63,326 bases of DNA from Dyadobacter sp. LHD-138 (lineage in GTDB: Bacteria > Bacteroidota > Bacteroidia > Cytophagales > Spirosomataceae). The notes beneath the pieces were generated by a model. That model was not told the DNA's origin and made no database searches. It saw only the letters and a program-made list of their open reading frames with translations. The stretch covers positions 1 to 63,326 of the forward strand of contig NZ_JAVFVU010000042.1 in the NCBI RefSeq assembly GCF_030929615.1. The letters run 5' to 3'. Position numbers and translations under genes: made by a program. Shown piece after piece: positions 51,954-61,217 of the stretch. How positions within the stretch are numbered: the stretch's first letter is position 1; each line of letters opens with the position of its first letter.

Positions 51954-52175
51954 TTAATATTCATCTTCATTAAAGAAGAAGTCATCTTTGGTCGGATAAT
52001 CCGGCCAAATTTCCTCAATGCTTTCATAAGGCTGACCATCATCTTCCAATTCTTGTAGGTTTTCAACTACTTCTAACGGAGCGCCTGTTCTAATTGCGAA
52101 GTCAATCAGCTCGTCTTTGGTAGCTGGCCAAGGAGCATCTTCAAGGTATGATGCAAGTTCGAGAGTCCAGTACAT
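51954..52175 (-). CDS. DUF2795 domain protein
   Basis: A 73-residue very acidic protein: MYWTLELASYLEDAPWPATK, DELIDFAIRTGAPLEVVENL, then an acidic tail IWPDYPTKDDFFFNEDEY. The first part matches DUF2795, a small helical domain widespread in Bacteroidota. Function unknown. It has its own -7 element and terminator, so it is expressed on its own. Confidence 0.87.
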   Translation of the reverse strand: MYWTLELASYLEDAPWPATKDELIDFAIRTGAPLEVVENLQELEDDGQPYESIEEIWPDYPTKDDFFFNEDEY

Positions 52176-52219
52176 AATTTTTTTCGCCTATTAAATAGTT
52201 ACTTAATTCTTTCAAGATT

Positions 52220-52228
52220 GCAAAAGTA
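52220..52228 (-). promoter_or_regulatory. -7 element before the DUF2795 gene
   Basis: TACTTTTGC on the minus strand, 45 bases before the ATG, fits TAnnTTTG. No TTTG is seen at the expected -33 distance. Confidence 0.5.
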
Positions 52229-52368
52229 AAAAAAATTGCATCTTTTAATAATTTTAAACAAAAAAAATCCAAAATAATTGTTTTTTAAATTATATATTTT
52301 TTGTATTGGAAATAATGGTTTGATTATCAAAAGCTTATATCATATTATTACACCGGCATCTCTAACCT

Positions 52369-52833
52369 TTAAAGACAGCGATCATCCAATACAATTGTAA
52401 AATTTGTTCTACTGTAAACCGCGTACTTCCTATCGAAGAATATCGGCTTTAATCCTTTCTTTTGGTATATCACCCCGCCAATAACAAAAAAAAGAAGAAA
52501 AAAGGACGCCAGACTTTGTATCCCTGAATCTAGTCCCAACAGCCTTGATCCCATAAAAAAACTTGGAAAAATCATGGCTGTAAACATCCAGGTGGTCAGA
52601 AACGGTTCTAGAAATTCGGCCAGTTTCGGACTATCGGAGACACGACGCCTGATTCCTTTGGACATCAGAAACAAAGCCGGTGGCAATAATAGAATACTCA
52701 TGTTCAGCTCGCTTTTCAGCGAAAGCGTCTGGATAGGCTCCAACACTCTCAATAATTTCGGATAATATTCCATGAGGAGAAACTCTTCCCGAATTTGTGC
52801 TAAGGTCAGCAAGTGGCGATAAATTTTTTCCAT
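52369..52833 (-). CDS. Hypothetical membrane protein (154 aa)
   Basis: Three hydrophobic segments are visible (about 45-60, 80-97 and 105-125), preceded by a helical, charged N-terminus of about 40 residues with several leucines. The last 25 residues are polar and basic. I recognise no family. The frame is unbroken and flanked by normal gaps on both sides, which supports a real gene, but the function is unknown. Confidence 0.6.
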   Translation of the reverse strand: MEKIYRHLLTLAQIREEFLLMEYYPKLLRVLEPIQTLSLKSELNMSILLLPPALFLMSKGIRRRVSDSPKLAEFLEPFLTTWMFTAMIFPSFFMGSRLLGLDSGIQSLASFFLLFFVIGGVIYQKKGLKPIFFDRKYAVYSRTNFTIVLDDRCL

Positions 52834-52980
52834 TGCAGGTTAATTTTCAAGTTGAATGATTAATTTGAACCTATATTAGCCAGCAGGTAAAACATTCTGA
52901 CTGATTATTCCTTAAACGGTCATTTGTTGTGATGGGGAAAAAAAATATTCGAATACCGAATAAATCGATTTACTCCCGTC

Positions 52981-52988
52981 TAGCTTTG
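52981..52988 (+). promoter_or_regulatory. Likely -7 element before cutC
   Basis: TAGCTTTG fits the Bacteroidota -7 consensus, 37 bases before the cutC ATG. The -33 element is not clear. Confidence 0.45.
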
Positions 52989-53025
52989 ACTACGAGTTCA
53001 AAAATTAAAGTAAATTTAACCTTAT

Positions 53026-53760
53026 ATGACAATTGAAGTTTGTGCATATTCACTGGAGTCTTGTATGAATGCCCAGGTGGGTGGTGCAGGGCGCATTGAA
53101 TTATGCGGAGGCCTGGGCGAAGGAGGTACTACCCCGAGCGCAGGATTTATTGAAATGGTACTGGAACAGATACAAATCCCTGTTTTTGTAATGATCCGTC
53201 CGCGCGGCGGCGATTTTGTTTATGATTTTTTTGAAGAAGAGATCATGAAAAGGGATATTGCTGTGGCCAAAAGACTAGGTGCACAGGGTGTTGTATTGGG
53301 TATTTTACTGCCAGACGGGCAAGTGGATGTGGCACGTACGAAAGCACTCGTGGATTTCGCATCGCCTATGAAAGTGACTTTTCACCGCGCTTTCGACCTG
53401 ACACCCGACCCGGTTAAGGCTTTAAAAGCAGTGATTGAAACCGGTGCGGAGAGAATTCTTACCTCGGGACAGAAACCAAGTGCCCCGCTTGGAATAAAAA
53501 CACTGGAACAACTGGCAAAAGCTGCGGGCAGCTCCATTGAAATTATGGCCGGCGGCGGTGTCAACCACAATAATGCCAAGGAACTGAAAGAAGCCGGTGT
53601 GCATGCCCTGCACCTTACCGCCAAATCATTCAGACCGGGCAGACAAAAATATTTCCCCGCCGATGTTTCAATGGCCGGAGAAATTCCAGATGAACGTTCC
53701 GTGTTATATAGTGATTTGAATCTTATTGAAGCGATTGTGGAGGCGGTAGCGGATAAATAA
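53026..53760 (+). CDS. cutC: Copper homeostasis protein CutC
   Basis: A 244-residue TIM-barrel protein. The start EVCAYSLESCMNAQVGGAGR IELCGGLGEGGTTPS, then VMIRPRGGDFVYD, VTFHRAFDLTPDP, RILTSGQ and IMAGGGVNHNN are the CutC signature. CutC was linked to copper tolerance in E. coli, though the enzymatic role is not settled. The penicillin acylase gene starts 41 bases downstream on the same strand. Confidence 0.95.
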   Translation: MTIEVCAYSLESCMNAQVGGAGRIELCGGLGEGGTTPSAGFIEMVLEQIQIPVFVMIRPRGGDFVYDFFEEEIMKRDIAVAKRLGAQGVVLGILLPDGQVDVARTKALVDFASPMKVTFHRAFDLTPDPVKALKAVIETGAERILTSGQKPSAPLGIKTLEQLAKAAGSSIEIMAGGGVNHNNAKELKEAGVHALHLTAKSFRPGRQKYFPADVSMAGEIPDERSVLYSDLNLIEAIVEAVADK

Positions 53761-53801
53761 CAACATACATAGCAGGAATCTCTAACCTAAGTCTCCGCAA
53801 T

Positions 53802-56240
53802 ATGAAATTTGTCAAAGCTGTTTTATCAGTAATAGTCGCAATAGGTTTAGTATATGCATTGAACAGACCATGGGGAAAGGTTCCCGCTTTAGGTTCATTT
53901 TTAAGCCCGTTTACCGGATTTTGGCAAAACGGGGAAAAACTTGCTGCACCGGGAGAAGAAGTAGTATTGAAACTGGACAGTCTGAAAGACGAGGTAACCA
54001 TCCGTTTTGACGATACCGGTGTACCACACATTTTTGCCAAAAACGACTTCGACCTTTTCTATGTGCAAGGGTATATCACCGCAAAAGACAGGTTATGGCA
54101 AATGGATATACAAACCAGAGCCGCCTCCGGCAGACTTTCAGAGGTACTGGGCCCTGCAACCTTTGAGCTGGACCAGAAAAGCCGGAGACTTGGGATGGCC
54201 TACGGTGCGGAGGTCAATGTAAAAATTGCATTGAGTGACCCTAAATCGAGAGAAGCATTGCTCGGTTATTCGGCTGGTGTTAATGCTTATATCAGTCAGC
54301 TTTCTCCCAAAGATTATCCGGTGGAGTTCAAATTGCTGGGTTATAAACCTGAACCTTGGAAACCCATCAATACGATGTACATGCTGGAACAAATGACGCT
54401 TACCCTTGCGGGCAGGTCAAACAATCTGAACATGTCCAATATTCTCAAAAAATACGGAAGCGAGGTTGTAAAAGATTTGTTTCCTGATTATCCCATGCTT
54501 CAGGAAAGTCCGATTATTCCTGTCGGCACACCATGGAATTTTACCCCCGTTTCCATCCCTGAAAATAAACCCGGCGATGTTAAGGACACCGTTTTAACCA
54601 ATGAATATCCGAAAGAAGAACCAAAACCGGAAGGAATAGGGAGCAATAACTGGGCTGTCGGGCCGGGTAAATCCAAAACGGGCTACCCTATTCTTGCCAA
54701 TGATCCACACCTGGAATTAACACTCCCGTCTATCTGGTATCAGGTACAGCTGCATTCGCCGGATATGAACGTTTATGGTGTTTCTTTGCCGGGCATCCCC
54801 AGCGTTATCATCGGTTTTAACCAAAATATTGCCTGGGGTGTGACAAATGTCGATGCTGACGTTTTTGATCAGTATAAAATTACCTTTAAAGACACCACAC
54901 AAAATAGCTACTGGTACGATAACCAATGGAAACCGACCCGTAAACGCGAAGAAATTATTTACATAAAAGGACAGCGCGAGCCATTCCGCGAAAACGTTAT
55001 TTATACACACCACGGCCCGGTAACAGCCTATACCGATGACAGCAACGGCACGTTAAACCTGGCTACCAAATGGATTGGCCATGAGCCAGGTAACAGCTTC
55101 CTAACATTTTATGATTTAAACAAAGCAAAGAATTACGAAGATTATCGTAACGCTTTGGCTAAGTACGTCGGACCGGCCCAAAACTTTGTTTTTGCTGATA
55201 ACGGGAAAAATATCGCCATCACGGTGAATGGCAAATTACCTTTAAAACGGAAAGAGCAGGGTAAGTTTTTACTCGATGGGACTAATCCCGACGACGATTG
55301 GAAAGGCTGGATTCCGGCCGAGCAAAATCCGTTTGTTAAAAACCCTCCGAGGGGATTTGTCAGTTCCGCCAATCAATCGTCGACAGACCCTACGTATCCT
55401 TATTATATCAACTGGATGTTTGCACCTTCTGAACGAGGAATCCGGATTAACGAGCGTTTGGAAAAAATGACGTCGGCCAATGCCGATAGTCTGCGCGCGT
55501 TGCAAAATGATAATTTCAATGTGCTTGCCCGGACCATACTTCCGAAGCTCCTTGCCATACTCCAGACAACCCCGTTAAACGCTACTTACAAAGCGGCGCA
55601 GCAAGTTTTAACCGATTGGAATTACCAGAATTCTCCCGGCGCCATTGCTGCTTCGATTTTCGAAGAATGGATGCCGGCATTGAAAAGTGCTGTCTGGGAT
55701 GATGAATTTGACTCGCCCAAGGCTCCTATGGCCTACCCTTCCAGAGACCGTTTATTGTATATGATATTGAAGCAACCCGATGAAAAGTGGTTTGACAATG
55801 TCAAAACACCGAAAAAAGAAACCTTATCCGATGTAACGGTCGCTAGTTTTAAAACTGCCGTGGATACTTTGATTGCAAGACATGGCGCGATGAGTCCTTC
55901 GTGGCAGTGGTCGGAAGTGAAAAATACCGAGATCCGGCATTTAAGCCGTAGTTTGAAAGCATTTAACGCACCGCACCTGCAAGTGGGCGGCGGCTCAAGT
56001 ATTGTCAATGCCATCACAAAAAAGAATGGCCCGTCCTGGCGCATGGTGGTGGAACTTGGCCCGACACCCAAGGCTTACGGGATCTATCCCGGTGGACAGT
56101 CCGGAAATCCGGGGAGCCCCTATTATCTTAACTTATTAGAGAAATGGGAGAAAGGTGAATTAAATGAGCTTATTTATCTGTCATCTCCCGATCAGCAAAA
56201 CCAGCATCTTACTTCGCGGATAACCCTAAAAAAGAAATAA
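53802..56240 (+). CDS. Penicillin acylase family protein (Ntn hydrolase)
   Basis: An 812-residue Ntn-hydrolase precursor. An N-terminal hydrophobic segment (about 4-20) acts as signal or anchor. The alpha chain (about 45-270) includes VTIRFDDTGVPHIFAKNDFD and QGYITAKDRLWQMDI. Self-cleavage is expected before Ser281 in GIGSNNWAVGPGKS, which becomes the N-terminal nucleophile of the beta chain; GYPILANDPHLELTLPSIWY and FNQNIAWGVTNVDADV follow. Relatives split penicillins, acyl-homoserine lactones or other amides; substrate unknown. A small membrane protein gene begins 3 bases after its stop. Confidence 0.94.
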   Translation: MKFVKAVLSVIVAIGLVYALNRPWGKVPALGSFLSPFTGFWQNGEKLAAPGEEVVLKLDSLKDEVTIRFDDTGVPHIFAKNDFDLFYVQGYITAKDRLWQMDIQTRAASGRLSEVLGPATFELDQKSRRLGMAYGAEVNVKIALSDPKSREALLGYSAGVNAYISQLSPKDYPVEFKLLGYKPEPWKPINTMYMLEQMTLTLAGRSNNLNMSNILKKYGSEVVKDLFPDYPMLQESPIIPVGTPWNFTPVSIPENKPGDVKDTVLTNEYPKEEPKPEGIGSNNWAVGPGKSKTGYPILANDPHLELTLPSIWYQVQLHSPDMNVYGVSLPGIPSVIIGFNQNIAWGVTNVDADVFDQYKITFKDTTQNSYWYDNQWKPTRKREEIIYIKGQREPFRENVIYTHHGPVTAYTDDSNGTLNLATKWIGHEPGNSFLTFYDLNKAKNYEDYRNALAKYVGPAQNFVFADNGKNIAITVNGKLPLKRKEQGKFLLDGTNPDDDWKGWIPAEQNPFVKNPPRGFVSSANQSSTDPTYPYYINWMFAPSERGIRINERLEKMTSANADSLRALQNDNFNVLARTILPKLLAILQTTPLNATYKAAQQVLTDWNYQNSPGAIAASIFEEWMPALKSAVWDDEFDSPKAPMAYPSRDRLLYMILKQPDEKWFDNVKTPKKETLSDVTVASFKTAVDTLIARHGAMSPSWQWSEVKNTEIRHLSRSLKAFNAPHLQVGGGSSIVNAITKKNGPSWRMVVELGPTPKAYGIYPGGQSGNPGSPYYLNLLEKWEKGELNELIYLSSPDQQNQHLTSRITLKKK

Positions 56241-56243
56241 GCT

Positions 56244-56576
56244 ATGAACTTCGTCATTATTTTCATCGTCACAGCCATACTGCAGTTTTTTACACCCTGG
56301 TGGACCGTTGCTTTAATTCCTTTTATGATCGCAGCCTGGCGGCCGACAACTTCATTTCAATCCTTTTTCACCGGTTTTCTGGCCATTGCTTTGTTATGGT
56401 TTTTGTACGGATTATACCTTCATATCAATTCGCTGGGCTCTATGTCCAATAAGATTGCAGAAATTTTTTCTCTGCCCAATGGTATTTTGTTGCTGATCGT
56501 AACAACCATTTTGGGTGGGTTGGTTGGCGGATTAGCCGGATTGTCCGGGTATTTTGTCAGAAAAACCGTTGCATAA
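56244..56576 (+). CDS. Small membrane protein coupled to the acylase gene
   Basis: A 110-residue protein with three to four hydrophobic helices (about 2-20, 22-38, 40-56 and 77-104), the last rich in Gly (TTILGGLVGGLAGLSGYFVR). It starts 3 bases after the acylase stop and is almost certainly co-translated. No family is recognised; a role linked to the acylase is possible but unproven. Confidence 0.72.
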   Translation: MNFVIIFIVTAILQFFTPWWTVALIPFMIAAWRPTTSFQSFFTGFLAIALLWFLYGLYLHINSLGSMSNKIAEIFSLPNGILLLIVTTILGGLVGGLAGLSGYFVRKTVA

Positions 56577-56683
56577 ATCCCGATACTCTGAAAATTTTGT
56601 GGTAAAGCCATCTCATATCGGGTTTGATTCATTTAAAGTAGCGTAAAAAACTGCGTAATTGTAGGGCTTGAAACACAAATCAT

Positions 56684-56692
56684 TATATTTGC
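56684..56692 (+). promoter_or_regulatory. Promoter -7 element of the OmpH/Skp gene
   Basis: TATATTTGC fits TAnnTTTG, 34 bases before the GTG start. A weak ATTG lies at 56658-56661, 22 bases upstream. Confidence 0.5.
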
Positions 56693-56725
56693 GGCTCTTT
56701 CTAAAAAAACAAAACCTTAAAAAAC

Positions 56726-57346
56726 GTGAATAACAATACTTCGTTAATTTGGAACATCGTGCTTAGCATAGCCGTAGCGGTGTTATTTTTCTTACATTTC
56801 TCAGGAAATAAATCAGAAGCAGTGTCAGGAGACGGAGGAGTGGTAGCTGGCCGCCGCACTGTTTATGTACAAGTCGATTCTCTTTTGACGAATTACGATT
56901 ATTTTAAGGATGCTAAAAAAGCGCTTGAAAACAAACATTTCCAATTGGAAAATGAATTGAATACAAAAGGACGCTCTTTGCAAAATGAAGTTGCTTTTTT
57001 CCAGCAAAAAGCACAAACGATGACACCAGACCAGGCTCGTTCAACAGAAGCTCAGCTGATGAAAAAACAGCAGGATCTTGTTGCCTACCGTGATCAGGCG
57101 ATGGCAGGTCTTCAGCAGGAAGAAGCTGGCAAAAATGAAGAATTGTACAAGCAGATCAGAGCATACATTGAGAAATATAATAAAGACAACAAGTACGAGT
57201 TTGTATTGGGTTATTCTTTGGGCGGCGGAATTTTGTTCGCTGACAAATCGCTTGATGTAACGCAGAAGATCATCGAAGGTTTGAATAAAACTTATAAAGA
57301 AACAGATGCCGGTAAAGCTGCGGCGGATACTACTGCTAAGAAGTAA
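56726..57346 (+). CDS. OmpH/Skp family periplasmic chaperone
   Basis: A 206-residue protein starting with GTG at 56726. The N-terminus has one membrane segment (WNIVLSIAVAVLFFLHFSG, about 9-27) that looks more like an anchor than a cleaved signal. Then comes VYVQVDSLLTNYDYFKDAKK, a long coiled coil (about 65-150) and the C-terminal core YEFVLGYSLGGGILFADKSL DVTQKIIEGLN. Skp-type chaperones escort unfolded outer-membrane proteins through the periplasm. It has its own promoter and terminator. Confidence 0.9.
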   Translation: MNNNTSLIWNIVLSIAVAVLFFLHFSGNKSEAVSGDGGVVAGRRTVYVQVDSLLTNYDYFKDAKKALENKHFQLENELNTKGRSLQNEVAFFQQKAQTMTPDQARSTEAQLMKKQQDLVAYRDQAMAGLQQEEAGKNEELYKQIRAYIEKYNKDNKYEFVLGYSLGGGILFADKSLDVTQKIIEGLNKTYKETDAGKAAADTTAKK

Positions 57347-57365
57347 ATTCTGATTATTCAGATTC

Positions 57366-57400
57366 GAAAAAGGCGGCTGATCAAATCAGCCGCCTTTTTC
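57366..57400. terminator. Terminator after the OmpH/Skp gene
   Basis: A 15-bp stem (57366-57380 with 57386-57400) GAAAAAGGCGGCTGA / TCAGCCGCCTTTTTC with a 5-nt loop and a T5 run. Confidence 0.87.
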
Positions 57401-57419
57401 GTTTTCCGCTTTCCGTTTT

Positions 57420-57466
57420 CCGTGGATTGAAATCCACGGTTACAAGATCGGTCGTACCGATGGCAC
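57420..57466. repeat. REP-like double palindrome
   Basis: CCGTGGATTGAAATCCACGG (57420-57439) is a near-perfect palindrome. It is followed after a short spacer by a second, weaker one, GTACC-GAT-GGCAC (57454-57466, one mismatch). The composite lies between two terminators in a convergent intergenic region, a typical site for extragenic palindromic repeats. I believe similar repeats are frequent in Bacteroidota genomes, but cannot check copy number here. Confidence 0.6.
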
Positions 57467-57495
57467 TTTGGCTTTTGAGAATTTGCCTTAAACGG

Positions 57496-57529
57496 AAAGA
57501 GACGGCTTAAATGGATAAGCCGTCTCTTT
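57496..57529. terminator. Terminator downstream of sdhB
   Basis: A 14-bp stem AAAGAGACGGCTTA / TAAGCCGTCTCTTT with a 6-nt loop, 54 bases past the sdhB stop. Both strands continue T-rich. Confidence 0.75.
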
Positions 57530-57582
57530 TCATATTTCTTTAATCCTTATTATATTCTTAATCCGGTTGGATTAAATTGCTT

Positions 57583-58350
57583 TTAAAGCGCTTTCGAAGA
57601 AACTTTTGCGCCTAAATATTCACGGTTCATACGTGCGATATTCTCGAAACTGATTTCTTTTGGACATTCAGCCGAACATGCGTGGGTATTGGTACAGTTA
57701 CCAAAACCTTCTGCGTCCATCTGAGCAACCATTTTCTCAGCACGAATGCTGCGCTCTGCCTGACCTTGCGGCAACAAAGCAAGCTGCGATATTTTGGCAG
57801 ATACGAACAACATCGCAGAAGCATTTTTACATGCCGCTACACAAGCTCCGCAACCGATACAGGCAGCAGCGCTAAATGCGTCATCCGCATCTTCTTTTGC
57901 AATAGGTAAATTGTTTGCATCCTGCGCATTTCCTGTGTTTACAGACACGAAACCACCTGCTGATATGATACGGTCAAAACCATCACGGTCTACAACAAGA
58001 TCCTTGATAACCGGAAATGCTCCGGCTCTCCATGGCTCCACGGTAATTGTATCACCATCCTGGAAAGAACGCATGTGCAACTGGCAGGTTGTTACGCCTT
58101 TCAAAGGTCCGTGTGGCTGTCCGTTTATAAACATAGAACACATCCCGCAAATCCCTTCACGACAATCGTGATCGAAAGCGACCGGTTCCTTATTCTCTTC
58201 AATTAATTGTTCGTTAAGAATATCGAACATTTCAAGGAAAGACATATCCGGAGAAACGCCATCCAGATTATAATTCTCAAATCCTCCTTGTGTATTTGTA
58301 TTGCTTTGTCTCCACACTTTAAGCGTAAGACGCATATTGCCTGCACTCAT
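57583..58350 (-). CDS. sdhB: Succinate dehydrogenase/fumarate reductase iron-sulfur subunit
   Basis: A 255-residue protein with a plant-type ferredoxin domain holding [2Fe-2S] (CREGICGMCSMFINGQPHG, then a later Cys in VTTCQLHM) and a C-terminal part with CIGCGACVAACKNASAM and CTNTHACSAECPKEI for the [4Fe-4S] and [3Fe-4S] clusters. It passes electrons from the flavoprotein to quinone in the TCA cycle. Order sdhC-sdhA-sdhB matches the B-type complex of Bacteroidota. Confidence 0.97.
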   Translation of the reverse strand: MSAGNMRLTLKVWRQSNTNTQGGFENYNLDGVSPDMSFLEMFDILNEQLIEENKEPVAFDHDCREGICGMCSMFINGQPHGPLKGVTTCQLHMRSFQDGDTITVEPWRAGAFPVIKDLVVDRDGFDRIISAGGFVSVNTGNAQDANNLPIAKEDADDAFSAAACIGCGACVAACKNASAMLFVSAKISQLALLPQGQAERSIRAEKMVAQMDAEGFGNCTNTHACSAECPKEISFENIARMNREYLGAKVSSKAL

Positions 58351-58448
58351 TTGTCTAAACTGTTAATGATTAACTATTAACGAAATTTATTTTAGTTATA
58401 AACTCAATGAAGGACCTTAGCTAACAGCTAAATGCCAATAGCTAACGG

Positions 58449-60437
58449 CTATTTATAACTTCTCTGAGCGATTTTGATATTATCGTAAATAAGCTCTTCC
58501 TTGTGAAGTTCCCATTTCTCGGTGTCGATACTCTCCCAGGCTGATACAAACATATAGTTTTCATCATCACGAAGCGCTTCACCTTCTTCTGTCTGGTATT
58601 CTTCACGGAAGTGGCCACCGCAGGATTCGTTACGGGTTAATGCATCGATACACATCAATTCACCCAACTCGATAAAGTCTGCAACGCGGTTTGCTTTGTC
58701 AAGTTCCGGGTTAAAATCACCGATTTTACCCATTACTTTTACATCCTTCCAGAATTCTTCACGTAAAGCGCGGATTTCAACAATCGCTTCTTTCAATCCT
58801 TTCTCATTACGTCCCATTCCACATTTGTCCCACATGATTTTACCCAGGCGGCGGTGGAATAATTCAGGAGAAGTATTTCCCTGAATCGAAATTAACTTTT
58901 CAATTCTGTCTTTTACTTCTTTTTCCGTTTTTACGAATGCTTCGTGATCGGTTGAAATATGTCCGGTTCTGATCTCACCAGCAAGGTAAGCTCCAACCGT
59001 GATTGGAATCACAAAATAACCGTCTGCCAAACCTTGCATCAACGCAGAAGCTCCCAAACGGTTGGCACCGTGATCTGAGAAATTCGCTTCTCCCAAAGAA
59101 TACAAACCAGGAACGGTTGTCATCAGGTTATAATCAACCCAAAGTCCACCCATGGTGTAGTGAACCGCCGGATAAATACGCATAGGCACTTCATAAGGAT
59201 CTTCTCCCGTGATCTGCTTATACATATCGAAAAGGTTACCATACTTTTCTTTCACTACGGCTTTACCCCATTCCAGAATCTGGCTTTCAGAGGCATTGGT
59301 AATGTTATTTTTATTCGCTTCTCCCTGTCCGTAACGGTGGAAAGCAGCAGAGAAATCAAGGAATACCGCCAATTTGGAAGTACCCACACCGTATCCTGCA
59401 TCACATCTTTCTTTCGCAGCACGGGAAGCGATATCACGGGGAACCAGGTTACCGAAAGCAGGGTAACGACGTTCCAGGTAATAATCTCTTTCGTCTTCCG
59501 GAATAGCATTTCCGGCACGTGTATCATTTTGTTTTTTCGGAACCCAGATACGACCATCATTACGAAGTGATTCCGACATCAAAGTCAGCTTCGACTGATG
59601 CTCACCCCATACCGGAATACAGGTCGGGTGAATCTGCGTAAAACACGGGTTTGCGAAGAATGCACCACGTTTGTGTGCTTTCCAGGCAGCCGTCACGTTA
59701 CTACCCATCGCGTTGGTCGACAGATAAAATACGTTTCCGTAACCACCCGTACAAAGTAAAACCGCGTGTGCAGAATGTCTTTCCAGTTCACCGGTGATCA
59801 GGTTTCTGGCGATAATTCCACGGCACTTTCCGTCGATTTTCACAACGTCCAGCATTTCGTGACGGTTGTACATGGTGATCGTTCCCATCCCAACCTGGCG
59901 CTGCAAACCTGAATAAGCACCTAACAAAAGCTGCTGACCGGTTTGTCCCGCCGCGTAAAAAGTACGCTGAACCTGCACCCCACCGAAAGAACGGTTGGAA
60001 AGAAGTCCGCCGTATTCACGTGCAAAAGGGACGCCCTGCGCAACGCACTGGTCAATAATATTTCCTGAAACTTCCGACAAACGGTGCACATTGGCCTCAC
60101 GTGAGCGATAATCTCCTCCTTTAATCGTATCGTAAAAAAGACGATGAACCGAGTCGCCGTCATTCTGATAATTCTTTGCAGCGTTGATCCCTCCCTGTGC
60201 AGCAATCGAGTGCGCACGGCGGGGTGAATCCTGGAAACAAAATGCTTTTACTTTATATCCCATTTCCGCAAGCGTAGCAGCAGCAGAGGCTCCGGCCAAA
60301 CCGGTTCCTACCACAATCACTTCGATATTACGCTTGTTGGCAGGGTTTACCAGGGGTACTGACGATTTGTATTTTTCCCACTTATCTTCCAGCGAGCCTT
60401 GAGGTATTTTGGCATCCAGACGAGATGAAGTTGCCAT
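58449..60437 (-). CDS. sdhA: Succinate dehydrogenase/fumarate reductase flavoprotein subunit
   Basis: A 662-residue flavoprotein, longer than the E. coli SdhA (588) as usual for B-type Bacteroidota enzymes. FAD-binding VVGTGLAGASAAATLAEMGY, covalent-FAD His in RAHSIAAQGGINAA, substrate region HPTCIPVWGEHQSKLTLMSE, and the C-terminal NESCGGHFREEYQTEEGEAL are present. It oxidises succinate to fumarate in the TCA cycle. It lies between sdhC and sdhB with gaps of about 100 bases, presumably one operon. Confidence 0.97.
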   Translation of the reverse strand: MATSSRLDAKIPQGSLEDKWEKYKSSVPLVNPANKRNIEVIVVGTGLAGASAAATLAEMGYKVKAFCFQDSPRRAHSIAAQGGINAAKNYQNDGDSVHRLFYDTIKGGDYRSREANVHRLSEVSGNIIDQCVAQGVPFAREYGGLLSNRSFGGVQVQRTFYAAGQTGQQLLLGAYSGLQRQVGMGTITMYNRHEMLDVVKIDGKCRGIIARNLITGELERHSAHAVLLCTGGYGNVFYLSTNAMGSNVTAAWKAHKRGAFFANPCFTQIHPTCIPVWGEHQSKLTLMSESLRNDGRIWVPKKQNDTRAGNAIPEDERDYYLERRYPAFGNLVPRDIASRAAKERCDAGYGVGTSKLAVFLDFSAAFHRYGQGEANKNNITNASESQILEWGKAVVKEKYGNLFDMYKQITGEDPYEVPMRIYPAVHYTMGGLWVDYNLMTTVPGLYSLGEANFSDHGANRLGASALMQGLADGYFVIPITVGAYLAGEIRTGHISTDHEAFVKTEKEVKDRIEKLISIQGNTSPELFHRRLGKIMWDKCGMGRNEKGLKEAIVEIRALREEFWKDVKVMGKIGDFNPELDKANRVADFIELGELMCIDALTRNESCGGHFREEYQTEEGEALRDDENYMFVSAWESIDTEKWELHKEELIYDNIKIAQRSYK

Positions 60438-60545
60438 ATATTTTGAAATGTTAATTAACCTGAAAAATTAGATTCAAATATTTAATCAAGAACATTCAAC
60501 TTTTGCATCAGCATAAATTTACGCCGACAGTCAAATGCCTGGGGT

Positions 60546-61217
60546 TTAATAAACCCATCCAAAGAATATAGAAATAGGCATCAGTGCAAAAAGAACCGGG
60601 ATCACGATGGAGAAAGCAACACCTACGAAATGAATCGCACCATTGTATTTCACGTGATATAAGCCCAATGATTTGAATGCACTCTCAAACCCGTGCAATA
60701 AATGCCAGAAAAGTGAAAAGCAGCCTGCCACATAGATCAATACGACCCATATATTCTGGAAAATATCGAGCATCATCTGGTAGAGGTTCAATTCTTCGCC
60801 GGTAGCAAATTGATTGGTACGGTTTGGAATCCAGAAATGTGAGGTGTGGATCACCAGGAATATCAAAATCAGAGTCCCCAAAAGTCCCATGCTACGGGAA
60901 TACCATTTGCTGTTTGCGCTGGCATTACTCACCGCATACTTTACAGGTCTTGCATCGTTGTTGGCTTTGGTAAGCCAAAGACCGTCAGCAATATGGAGCA
61001 GGAAACCTAATACCAAACCAATTTCAAGCGTGCGGATAATGGGATTGGTCCCCATGAAATGTCCCCAGTGAGAAAAAGTTTCGCCCCCATCATTGTAAAA
61101 AATCATTGCATTAATGGTGGCATGTATTACCAGGAAACTGATCAGAAATAGACCGGTAAGCGACATGATCAACTTCTTACCGATGGAACTTGTTAACGCT
61201 TGTGTAAACCAAGACAT
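60546..61217 (-). CDS. sdhC: Succinate dehydrogenase cytochrome b subunit (B-type)
   Basis: A 223-residue membrane protein with five helices, the fused single-subunit anchor of B-type succinate:quinone oxidoreductases. Helix regions include KLIMSLTGLFLISFLVIHATI (heme ligand His), IGLVLGFLLHIADGLWLTKA, LGTLILIFLVIHTSHFW and GCFSLFWHLLHGFESAFKSL; the His residues in these are the probable ligands of two b hemes. It is the first gene of the sdhCAB operon and has a good promoter. Confidence 0.95.
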   Translation of the reverse strand: MSWFTQALTSSIGKKLIMSLTGLFLISFLVIHATINAMIFYNDGGETFSHWGHFMGTNPIIRTLEIGLVLGFLLHIADGLWLTKANNDARPVKYAVSNASANSKWYSRSMGLLGTLILIFLVIHTSHFWIPNRTNQFATGEELNLYQMMLDIFQNIWVVLIYVAGCFSLFWHLLHGFESAFKSLGLYHVKYNGAIHFVGVAFSIVIPVLFALMPISIFFGWVY

